This document shows positions 24,409-32,185 of a DNA stretch of 64,000 nucleotides, one piece after another (position 1 is the first letter of the stretch; every line of letters begins with the position of its first letter). The position numbers were made by a program, and so were the translations under genes. This stretch comes from JAMQKA01 sp031569985 (lineage in GTDB: Bacteria > Bacteroidota > Rhodothermia > Balneolales > Balneolaceae), in the NCBI RefSeq assembly GCF_031569985.1, contig NZ_JAMQKA010000020.1, forward strand, positions 1-64,000. Direction: 5' to 3'. A model generated the notes under the pieces. That model was not told the DNA's origin, ran no database searches, and worked only from the letters and a program-made list of their open reading frames with translations.

Positions 24409-25110
24409 CTAAGTTGATTCAAACCATGCCTGCACCTGGTTTGATAGCTTCATTTTATTCTCTGAGAACTGCCTTACCCTGTGGGCATTGGCCCCCGAGG
24501 GATGAGGAAATCCTGACAGAATCTGTTGTTTTTCTAGCTTGACACGCTTTCGCACGTAAAAAATACCTTCAGCAGCTTTTTTACCCAGGGGGATAATTAA
24601 GCAGTTTTTAAACTCGCGTAACTCTGAAACCAATACCGATTCCAGCATTGATCTCAAAAAAGGATGCGATAACAAATCAGGTTTATACCCATTGTAGTTT
24701 TTGCCACCGCTAAAAACCGGATATTTAAGGATGGAGCTGTAGGCCAATATCTTCGTTCCAAATAAATCGGCAAAGGAATCTACCTGGAAGTACCTGTGCA
24801 CCCCCAATTCATCAAACATCTCAATCAAATTTTTTCGCATCGATCCGGCAAAGGCAATTGTGGACATCGCTTTTAACTTATCCCCTTTTTTGGGGCGCAA
24901 TGCAATTCGATAAGCAATCTGCATTTGGGTCCAACCAGGTGTAATCCCGTATAAAGCTATCGTTGCTTTTGTGTTTATCTTGCCCAGAGGAGCATACCAA
25001 CATTCTATTTTGTCATCACCAAATATTTCCAACTTAGGACTTAGATCCTCTATCCCATTTGGAATCTGGTCCGGCAAATAGTTCTCATATTTTTTATGAT
25101 CGATTTTCAT
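24409..25110 (-). CDS. uracil-DNA-glycosylase-superfamily-like protein
   Basis: The frame is open to 25395, but the upstream part is only the antisense of a duplicated gene end, so the ATG at 25110 (MKIDHKKYENYLP) is chosen, giving 233 residues. The features are those of the UDG fold: an early YGITPGWTQMQIA loop, a central buried strand LIIPLGKKAAEG, and a late FPHPSGANAHRV motif (the HPS of UDG-like enzymes). The classic water-activating Asp/Asn of motif A is not clear, so activity may differ. The function is unknown; DNA repair or phage defence are possibilities. Confidence 0.62.
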   Translation of the reverse strand: MKIDHKKYENYLPDQIPNGIEDLSPKLEIFGDDKIECWYAPLGKINTKATIALYGITPGWTQMQIAYRIALRPKKGDKLKAMSTIAFAGSMRKNLIEMFDELGVHRYFQVDSFADLFGTKILAYSSILKYPVFSGGKNYNGYKPDLLSHPFLRSMLESVLVSELREFKNCLIIPLGKKAAEGIFYVRKRVKLEKQQILSGFPHPSGANAHRVRQFSENKMKLSNQVQAWFEST

Positions 25111-25250
25111 TGGGAATACTTTCTCTGCAGTAACCGGGTAACATTCTGTATCCAGGTTACAGAGGTTTGAGTATAGTGGATATAAATAGTATACAGATAA
25201 ATCCGCATTTGAGGTAAAAACAGAATCTCCGAATCGGCCTTTACCGGAGA

Positions 25251-25361
25251 GTTGAAAAATTACTGTGGGAGTACCCGCACTTTCGTATGTGCGATAGCTG
25301 CCAGTTAAACAAAGATCACGTGGCCGAATTTTATACCCCCTTATACAATCCTGCCAAATAA
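25251..25361 (+). pseudogene. duplicated 3' end of the 452-residue gene
   Basis: 37 codons (VEKLLWEYPHFRMCDSCQ and onward to NPAK and stop) match the C-terminus of the protein at 22360-23718, differing mostly at silent sites. No upstream part remains. It lies head-to-head with the UDG-like gene's 5' region. Confidence 0.8.
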
Positions 25362-25365
25362 ACCT

Positions 25366-25396
25366 TTTGGGTGGACACGGTTTTTGTCCACCCAAA
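25366..25396. terminator. hairpin terminator, second copy
   Basis: A perfect 12-bp stem (25366-25377/25385-25396) corresponds to the hairpin at 23724-23754. Both arms have changed together (compensating AGG/CCT to GGG/CCC-type changes), which indicates that the structure is maintained. Confidence 0.75.
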
Positions 25397-25416
25397 CTAT
25401 TCTCCTCCCATTAAAG

Positions 25417-25470
25417 GATTATTGAGTTGCAACGCCGGGAAAGCCCCGGCATCAATCGCAACTCAAATCC
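25417..25470. promoter_or_regulatory. nested hairpin in front of the small HTH gene
   Basis: Outer arms TTGAGTTGC (25422-25430) and GCAACTCAA (25458-25466), extended by GGAT/ATCC, enclose a GCCGGG/CCCGGC hairpin. It ends about 10 bases before the ATG at 25481, so it could be an operator, attenuator or translation-control element for that gene. Confidence 0.5.
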
Positions 25471-25480
25471 TTAGTTAGCT

Positions 25481-25756
25481 ATGCATATCAAACACTATTT
25501 GACGTCTGGAGAAGCTGTTGAATACTTGCAACAGCAACTGAAACAAGAAGTTCACTATTACGACCTGGATAACCTCATACGAGCCGGTGACATAGACCCA
25601 CCCGAAAAAATAGGTGGTCGCCGGATGTGGTCTCACAATGACCTGCGTGCGGCCGCCAAAGCACTTCGCATCAGAAGGGCCAAGCGACCAGAATTGACTG
25701 CCAAACGCTCACTGCTTGACTCGGAAAAGGAGAAAACAAGTAACGCATCAGGTTAA
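25481..25756 (+). CDS. small HTH protein, excisionase/MerR-like
   Basis: This 91-residue protein has an N-terminal LTSGEAVEYLQQQLKQEVHY, then DLDNLIRAGDIDPPEKIGGR and RMWSHNDL. The HTH followed by a GGRRxW wing is typical of excisionases and MerR-type DNA readers. Such genes in integrative elements often act as recombination directionality factors. It is next to the phased-word arrays (26.3-27.7 kb), so it could bind one of them; this is inference. Confidence 0.65.
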   Translation: MHIKHYLTSGEAVEYLQQQLKQEVHYYDLDNLIRAGDIDPPEKIGGRRMWSHNDLRAAAKALRIRRAKRPELTAKRSLLDSEKEKTSNASG

Positions 25757-25790
25757 ATTAAACCCAATAAATTTAAAAAGCAGTCGAAAA

Positions 25791-26021
25791 ATGGATATCG
25801 AGTATCAAGTTAGATCCATCTACTCCGGAAGGTTGGTTTATAAATCAAATTCCAGGAAAGATATCATCAAATATTTGAACAAGCGGAATCCCAGTGCATG
25901 TGATGTGTACTGGGTCACACCGCGGTCAAGTAGGGTTCGCTGTATCTCAAGAGGGGACAGATTTGTAGTCGAAAATCATATAACTGTTTCAAATAATCCC
26001 AACCAAATGTCTCTAATCTAA
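25791..26021 (+). CDS. small unknown protein (76 residues)
   Basis: The frame is open from 25716, overlapping the HTH gene. The ATG at 25791 (MDIEYQVRSIY) is preferred because it gives no overlap. The protein is basic and strand-rich (SGRLVYKSNSRKDIIKYL, VYWVTPRSSRVRCI). There is no recognised family. It is short but has a protein-like composition. Confidence 0.45.
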   Translation: MDIEYQVRSIYSGRLVYKSNSRKDIIKYLNKRNPSACDVYWVTPRSSRVRCISRGDRFVVENHITVSNNPNQMSLI

Positions 26022-26297
26022 TTTGTGGGCCAGGCAAAAGATGCATTTAACATCCCAACAGAGCTCTCTGACTATTGCAGACCAGCTTAATATCGACCGT
26101 CTGTTCCAAGGGTTCCAGTTGGATTAATTCTCCCATTTCTTTGGGCTATAATTTGTGAATAATCTTCTCTTTTTCGGCTTTCTTATTCGGGGGTTTAAAG
26201 AGCTGGATTATTTGGCTGGATGTTGACCGATTTCCCTAAATTATTTAAGTGAGATTTTCTGATGTGTAAATGTAGCGCCAAGAATGGATTATGAATC

Positions 26298-26507
26298 TGA
26301 CGTTGGCAAAAATGGAATGCTTATGTATTTGATATTTATACACTTAATTACCGTCAGAAAGTACGTCATATTTACGTCATATCAACGTCATAAACGTCAG
26401 ATTTACGTCAGATAATTTGAGGACTATCTGACGTAGTTTCTAACGTAGAAACTTTTCAATAAAAACAGGGACTTAGGGCAAATTTTGGAGATACGTCATA
26501 AACGTCA
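26298..26507. repeat. array 1: ten CGTCA/TGACG words, ~11-bp phased
   Basis: CGTCA starts at 26352, 26364, 26375, 26386, 26395, 26406, 26494 and 26503. TGACG starts at 26298 and 26429. The six central copies are spaced 12, 11, 11, 9 and 11 bp, so they lie on one face of the helix, usually within ACGTCAkA. Confidence 0.75.
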
Positions 26508-26560
26508 GATTCCAAAAGCCCCCCCAAGAAAAACACACATACTCCACTTGCCCCGATTTT

Positions 26561-26620
26561 AATAATTTAGGTGAAAACGCCTTATTACTCACTCCTTGTC
26601 AGTTTCGTTTAAACGGGGTA
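26561..26620 (+). repeat. flanking module, copy after array 1
   Basis: About 60 bp with TTAATAATTTAGG, an AT-rich stretch, TCCTTGTCAG and a downstream ACGGGG match 27428-27488 (TTAAATTATTTAGG, TCCTTGTCAG, GCGGGG), which follows array 2. Shorter versions containing TAAATTATTTA precede arrays 1 and 2. Confidence 0.6.
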
Positions 26621-27090
26621 TTTAGGTCAAACTGAAACCTATTACCGCTGGCAAGATCGGCTTGTATCTGGCGTACCACGGGAGTGCTCATCAATAAATA
26701 TTGACTTGCCAGTCGAAATGGTGAGGAAGAAACAGGTTTAATAGCGTGGGTAAGAGAGTTAAGTACTCCCAGTAGTATTTTCTGGACTTACTAACTTTAG
26801 CACTTAATACATATGGTTCGCCCGAAGTCCACGCTATAAAACTCAACGAAAATCAATCATCCTCGTATGTGTAAATCAGAAAGGAGGGAGATACTAAATA
26901 GGATTGAATTCCAACTCCTGGCCTGAAACGTTCTCAAAGGTGCTTTTTCTGTATGAAGGGTATAAAAGGTTTTTTAAATAATGCTATGAATGGACAACGG
27001 TAAATCAAGGTAAATACAGGATAAAAATAACCCAACGTGCCTAAATTATTTAACCGGGGTATTTTTTATCAGAAAACCCCTGAAAGTGAA

Positions 27091-27381
27091 GTTTCAAAGT
27101 TTCATTGTCCCATAAATAGCTATAATAGTCTATAAACCCCGATTTAATGAAACTTTTCCTTGAAACTTCTTTGAAACCTCTTGAAACTTTTTTTGCCGTT
27201 CGTGAAACTTTTGAAACCTGTCAAGTTTCAAAAAAGTTTCAAAAAATAAATGGATTAAGACAAGTAAAAACAGTGACTTATAAAAATAACTCAATTTCAA
27301 TGAAACCTGCCAAGTTTCATGAAAAATCGCTGCCTGAAGCCTGTAAGCCTACAAAAATGGGGTATTTGGAATCAATGAAAC
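27091..27381. repeat. array 2: thirteen GAAAC/GTTTC words, near-helical phasing
   Basis: GAAAC starts at 27149, 27162, 27173, 27183, 27204, 27213, 27302 and 27377. GTTTC starts at 27091, 27099, 27225, 27236 and 27314. In the dense part the spacings are 13, 11, 10, 21, 9, 12 and 11 bp. The common form is TTGAAACTT. Confidence 0.75.
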
Positions 27382-27427
27382 TTTTTTCTAGGGGGTGTGC
27401 TAATTCCGGAATTTTTAAAAAGGCCGG

Positions 27428-27488
27428 TTAAATTATTTAGGCAAAATCGGCTAATAGTTTATTCCTTGTCAGAATTGGTTAAGCGGGG
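27428..27488 (+). repeat. flanking module, copy after array 2
   Basis: This is the second copy of the module at 26561-26620, with shared blocks TTATTTAGG, AAAA, TCCTTGTCAG and CGGGG in the same order and spacing. Confidence 0.6.
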
Positions 27489-27578
27489 ATTGGTCCAAGG
27501 CCGATTGAATGGTGCAGTTGAACAGGGGCCTGGTTCAAATGAGTGCAGGTAGCTCCACACCCTTGTATAGGGGTTCAG

Positions 27579-27658
27579 TAAAATCCCCTAAAATCCAATT
27601 TAATTGCGCTTAATTGTATAAAATTCCATTTAATTGGCGGTAAAATCCAGTAAACTCC
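27579..27658 (+). repeat. array 3: five TAAAATCC-type words with TTTAATT
   Basis: TAAAATCC or a one-base variant starts at 27579, 27589, 27619, 27641 and 27651, with spacings 10, 30, 22 and 10 bp. Three copies of TTTAATT lie between them. This is again near-helical phasing with a third, different word. Confidence 0.65.
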
Positions 27659-28277
27659 ATTTAATTCCGCTAAATTGTACACCTTAGAAAGATGGGGGAT
27701 GGTATTACAAGTCAGAAAAAAACGAGCATTGGTCCTATTTTAACTAATAGAACATTACCTTTCATATCCTTATTAACCGGTTTAAGGTTTTTAAAATCAG
27801 ATAAACTGGGATATAATCGAGTTCGAAACCAATGGAAGCCACCTTTTACCGTTAGGGGGGGAGGGCTAAAATGTTTATTTTCTTTAAATATTTTACCTTT
27901 GGCTCATAAATGTTCCACCAGTTGTATTTTACGCGGATTTTTTCAGTGCAAAACAGTTCTGCAAAGAAATGAATTTTTCAAAACGGGAAATCCAGTCAGA
28001 TTGATTTGAATGGAGGTTTCCTGTTTAGCAAAGCTCTCTTGGTAGGGGGGAGGGGCAACCTTAAAATGTTTAAATTTTTCTTTTAAAAACCTCAGATATA
28101 CTACTTTTAGAATAAAATTTGCCAACGTAAAGCCTGAATTTCTGATTTTCATAAACTATGATAGCTATGGTACAGGATCAGCCCTTAGGTTTTATTTTTT
28201 GAATTTGGCCAATATGAATAGAAAATTCAGTGCGTAATTTAAAAAATTAACTTGGTTAGAAATTTCGGGCGTTGGCA

Positions 28278-28784
28278 ATGAAATCCTTATCGGTGCAAAT
28301 AGACTCATTCACATCCCAACTTGATGAAATAAACCGGCAGTACCATGAGCACAATAAGTTAGAATTTATTGCCTGTGAGTCCGGTAAAAGGCTCAAGGTT
28401 ACCTGTCAAACCCAAGCAAATGAGACTGTCGCTCTTACCGACTGGCTTGATCCCCAACAGGCGGTAGAATACCTTCAGAAATACAAACAAAAATATTGCC
28501 TGGATCCGAATAAGTTGGAGAGGTTCTTTTCTTTTTCAGATGCTGCTAAAATTATTTCTATTCACAGATTAAAACCTACCAGGGCGAGAAAAAAGGGGAT
28601 ACGCAATGCCTTTAAATACATGCGTGAAGCCTACCATGGGTTACGGTCCAAGCGTAAACCTATCAGCGTCAGGCCAAGTGGGAAATACAAGAATTGTTAT
28701 GATATTTTGGATGGGAATTCTACCTGGCATGTGGCTAAAAAGATTGGGATGGAGGTTTTACCTGCACAGATTGTAAAGGGTTAA
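28278..28784 (+). CDS. ParB-like-domain protein (C-terminal ParB/Srx-type motif)
   Basis: 168 residues from the ATG at 28278 (a TTG two codons earlier is open). The C-terminal part YDILDGNSTWHVAKKIGMEV followed by LPAQIV matches the ParB-like pattern in which DGxxR/H is central; here the usual Arg/His is replaced by Thr-Trp (DGNSTWH). A basic helical middle (RARKKGIRNAFKYM) could bind DNA. It is the first gene after the word arrays, so an array-binding role is possible. It is separated from the defence operon by 123 bp. Confidence 0.55.
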   Translation: MKSLSVQIDSFTSQLDEINRQYHEHNKLEFIACESGKRLKVTCQTQANETVALTDWLDPQQAVEYLQKYKQKYCLDPNKLERFFSFSDAAKIISIHRLKPTRARKKGIRNAFKYMREAYHGLRSKRKPISVRPSGKYKNCYDILDGNSTWHVAKKIGMEVLPAQIVKG

Positions 28785-28907
28785 TGAATGGTAATATGTA
28801 AAATCTATGAGCTTTTACCTCCTTTTATTCCTTTAATCTTACCAGACTTCTGTTATTTTAGATAAAAATTGTTTGACAAGATTTTAATCTGGGTACATTC
28901 GTAATAG

Positions 28908-31900
28908 ATGGCTTCTCATTTTTTTACTAATCAAAAAGGCGATGAGCTTCAAAAGAAGTTCAAGGGGATATTCAATAATTACGTAAACTTATATGCCTTC
29001 CATGCAGTAGTCGGATATTTCCGTGCCTCCGGTTATCATGCAATACGAGAACACCTGCTCAAATTGGGTGATGTGAAAATTTTGGTCGGTATAAATGTAG
29101 ACCATATGATTGCCGAGGCTAAGCGACGTGGGTTGATGTTTATGGGCGATCCCAAAAAGACGCGTGAAGAATTCGTAAAATGGATGCAGGAGGATATTAA
29201 AGATGCTGAGTATTCAAAGAAAGTAGAAGAAGGCATTCTACTTTTTATGGAAGATATTATTGACGGGAAAATTGAAATCCGCGCCCACAAGAAGAAAAAC
29301 CTGCATGCCAAGATTTACATTTTTCTACCCGAGGACTTTCATGAGGATGCTCAATACAGTGTCATAACCGGTTCTTCGAACTTAACACATTCCGGCCTGG
29401 GTAACGGTGATGAAGATGCTAATTATGAATTTAATGTAGAGTTAAAGCGGTACGACGATGTAAAATTTGCTGAGAGTGAATTTCAGAAGTTATGGGCAGA
29501 TGGAGAGGAAATTCTTCCGGAAGACATCCAAAAAGCTAAAAAGGATACCCATATTGGCAAAGAGTTTACCCCATTTGAACTCTACATTAAATTTTTGATT
29601 GAGTACTTTGGTAAGAACATTGACTATGACCCTGAGACGGTAGGTGATGTCCCCAAACAGTTTATGAAACTTTCCTATCAGATTGATGCCGTTAATCAGG
29701 GTTTCCAGATGCTGGAAGATTATAACGGCTTCTTTTTGGCTGATGTAGTTGGTACCGGTAAAACCGTGGTGGCAGCTATGTTGGCCAAACGGTTTATTAT
29801 TGCGAACGGTACTGGCGATACCAAGATATTAGTCGTATATCCTCCGGCATTAGCCAAAAACTGGAAGCGTACTTTTCGACTATTTGGAATTGATAAGTAT
29901 GCAAAATTTATTACCAATGGTAGTCTGCATAAGATTGTGGAAGATCGGGATTTAGATTATTGGCCAAAGGAAGATTATGATCTGGTGATTGTGGATGAAG
30001 CTCATAAATTCCGCAATAAGAAAGCGCAAATGTTTGAGAATCTTCAGATCATCTGTAAGGCGGGACGCTATAATAACGGTCTGATAAATAGTGAAGAAAA
30101 GAAAGTAGTGTTGGTATCGGCTACCCCCTTAAATAACCGTCCTGAAGACATCTATAATATGATTCAGCTCTTTCAGGATGCAAGGCGATCAGATCTTCCG
30201 GTGACGAATCTTACCTCCTACTTTTATCCCCGTATCAAGCGGTACGAGGAGATTATGAAAAGGAATGAACCTGATATTGAGGCTATTAGGGAGTTATATG
30301 CTGATATCAGAGAGAAAATATTGAAGCCAATAACAATCAGGCGTACCCGAAGAGATCTGGAAAATGTGGATCAATATCGAGAAGATTTAAAGAAGCAGGG
30401 AGTGGTATTCCCCGATATTGCAAAACCCCGAAAACGAGAGTATGAATTGGGTGATGAATTGCGAAGCTTATTTTTTGAATCTCTTGATTCCATTCTCGAT
30501 GAGGATAAAATCGGTTATTATCGATACCAGGCAATAAAATATCTCGATGAAGAAATTAAAGACGAGTATTACGAAACAGCAGATTTGACATCTCGTCAAC
30601 TGGCACGAATGATGACGACTTTATTGGTCAAGCGGCTGGAAAGCAGCTTTAAGGCGTTTAAGGATACATTGCATAATCTGCGCGACTCTACGGCCAACAT
30701 GATCCGCACCTACGAAAACGGAAAAGTATTCGTAGCTCCGGATCTTGACGTAAACAGGCTAATGGACGAGGGATTGACAGATGATGAGATTGAAATGAAG
30801 ATTTTATCGATCTCGGATGAAAAGCCCGGTAATCGAACATTTGAGCCAGACGATTTCCGACCGGAATTTATCGAAGGTTTGCGAAACGATTTACAAACTT
30901 TGGATGCACTCTGTGATCAATGGGACGATGTAGATCAAGATCCGAAATTTAACAAGTTCCTGGATATGCTCGAAAATGAGCTTCTTGACCGTTCCATCAA
31001 CCCATCTGGCAAACTGGTTATCTTCTCAGAAGCAAAATCGACTATTGAAGACCTAACCAAAAAGCTAAAAGAACATGGTTACGATCGTGTACTAACGGTT
31101 TCGGCTGATAATCGAAGCCGCGTATTTGAAGAGGTACTGGCTAACTTTGATGCCAATTATGAAGGAGAGGTTAAAGACGAATATGATATTATTATTACCA
31201 CCGAGGTGTTGGCCGAAGGTGTGAACCTGCATAGGGCAAATGTAATCGTAAATTATGATACCCCTTGGAATGCAACCCGTTTGATGCAGCGTATCGGTCG
31301 GGTAAACCGGATTGGAACACGGGCTGACACCATATATAATTATAACTTTTACCCTTCTGATGAGGGGGATATGATTATATCGCTTAAGAAAAAAGCACTG
31401 GTAAAACTACAAAGTTTCCATTCAGCTTTTGGAGAAGATTCGCAAATCTATTCTTTGGATGAGGTAATTGAAGAGTTCGAACTGTATAAAGAGGGACAAA
31501 AAGATGACGAAGACATCCGTCTTAAATACCTGGAATTTATTCGCAATTTTAAAGAAAACAATATTGAAGACTTTCGTCGCATAAAACGGCTTCCCCTTAA
31601 GGCAAGAACGCTCCGATTTGCTGAAGAAAATGACCAAGGAACGGTTTGTTTCCTCCGAACGGACGATAAGAAGGAGCTATATTATATAAGCAAAGATGAG
31701 CAGGTCGTAGGGCTAAACTTTGAGGAAGCCGTAAACCTTTTTGAAGCAACAGAAAAAGAAGAACCGCTTGGTGAATTACCGAATTGGCATTACGAGCATA
31801 TTAATTGGGCTAAAGAGCAATATCAAAAGGATATTCAGGAATCAACCCCTGAAGGAGCCGTGACTGAAAAAAAAGACGCGAGGTATAACCGGGCGGCACG

Positions 31901-32180
31901 CTTTTTAAAAGATATCAAACGATATGTGGATTCTGATCAGATGGATGAGGTATATCGTCGGCTTAAGAAGCTGATGGACGAAGGAACCTACGCTAATTTA
32001 CTGACGGAGATAACGCGTGTACTCAACAAAAAAGCAAAGCCTTCAATATCTTTCAGAGAATTAAAAAAGATTGCTGATAAGTATAGCAGTCGCCTCAAAT
32101 TCTCTGATGAGAAAAAAGATAAAGAACAGGATCAGACGCTCCTACAACCGGAAATCATTATCTCTGAGAGTTTTAAATAA
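28908..32180 (+). CDS. PLD-domain SNF2/DEAD-type helicase (defence operon gene 1)
   Basis: This 1090-residue protein has an N-terminal phospholipase-D-like domain with His133-x-Lys135 (LHAKIYIFL) and GSSNLTHSG. Superfamily-2 helicase motifs follow: Walker A GTGKT (282-286), DEAH (363-366), SATPLNN, the C-terminal TTEVLAEGVNLHRA, and QRIGRVNRIG (from Gln794). One HKD half-site suggests a dimeric PLD nuclease. Such proteins occur beside Eco57I-type methylases in restriction-like defence loci, where the helicase would translocate on unmodified DNA and cut. Five bases separate it from the methylase gene, so they are certainly co-transcribed. It starts the long operon; the AT-rich 28785-28907 gap should hold its promoter. 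Confidence 0.88.
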   Translation: MASHFFTNQKGDELQKKFKGIFNNYVNLYAFHAVVGYFRASGYHAIREHLLKLGDVKILVGINVDHMIAEAKRRGLMFMGDPKKTREEFVKWMQEDIKDAEYSKKVEEGILLFMEDIIDGKIEIRAHKKKNLHAKIYIFLPEDFHEDAQYSVITGSSNLTHSGLGNGDEDANYEFNVELKRYDDVKFAESEFQKLWADGEEILPEDIQKAKKDTHIGKEFTPFELYIKFLIEYFGKNIDYDPETVGDVPKQFMKLSYQIDAVNQGFQMLEDYNGFFLADVVGTGKTVVAAMLAKRFIIANGTGDTKILVVYPPALAKNWKRTFRLFGIDKYAKFITNGSLHKIVEDRDLDYWPKEDYDLVIVDEAHKFRNKKAQMFENLQIICKAGRYNNGLINSEEKKVVLVSATPLNNRPEDIYNMIQLFQDARRSDLPVTNLTSYFYPRIKRYEEIMKRNEPDIEAIRELYADIREKILKPITIRRTRRDLENVDQYREDLKKQGVVFPDIAKPRKREYELGDELRSLFFESLDSILDEDKIGYYRYQAIKYLDEEIKDEYYETADLTSRQLARMMTTLLVKRLESSFKAFKDTLHNLRDSTANMIRTYENGKVFVAPDLDVNRLMDEGLTDDEIEMKILSISDEKPGNRTFEPDDFRPEFIEGLRNDLQTLDALCDQWDDVDQDPKFNKFLDMLENELLDRSINPSGKLVIFSEAKSTIEDLTKKLKEHGYDRVLTVSADNRSRVFEEVLANFDANYEGEVKDEYDIIITTEVLAEGVNLHRANVIVNYDTPWNATRLMQRIGRVNRIGTRADTIYNYNFYPSDEGDMIISLKKKALVKLQSFHSAFGEDSQIYSLDEVIEEFELYKEGQKDDEDIRLKYLEFIRNFKENNIEDFRRIKRLPLKARTLRFAEENDQGTVCFLRTDDKKELYYISKDEQVVGLNFEEAVNLFEATEKEEPLGELPNWHYEHINWAKEQYQKDIQESTPEGAVTEKKDARYNRAARFLKDIKRYVDSDQMDEVYRRLKKLMDEGTYANLLTEITRVLNKKAKPSISFRELKKIADKYSSRLKFSDEKKDKEQDQTLLQPEIIISESFK

Positions 32181-32185
32181 GTACC

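Larger units (their letters stand above)
26022..28277. other. 2.2-kb non-coding region with three word arrays
   Basis: No convincing gene is present; the short open frames here are by-products of repeats. It holds three arrays of different short words (listed separately), a repeated flanking module containing TAAATTATTTA (26233, 27040s, 27430), and a repeated G-rich block (TAGGGGGG...AAAATGTTTA) near 27853 and 28043. It separates the small HTH genes from the ParB-like gene and the defence operon. Confidence 0.7.

Noticed and set aside
27147..27431. 94-residue open frame inside the GAAAC array
   Set aside because: It is a by-product of the repeated word; its protein is repetitive and has no ribosome site or homologous look.
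26298..27658. CRISPR array
   Set aside because: The words are 5-9 bp, occur in both orientations, are separated by only a few bases, and no cas genes are nearby.
27692..28009. 105-residue plus-strand frame after array 3
   Set aside because: No start signal and no protein-like pattern, and it crosses one of the repeated G-run blocks.
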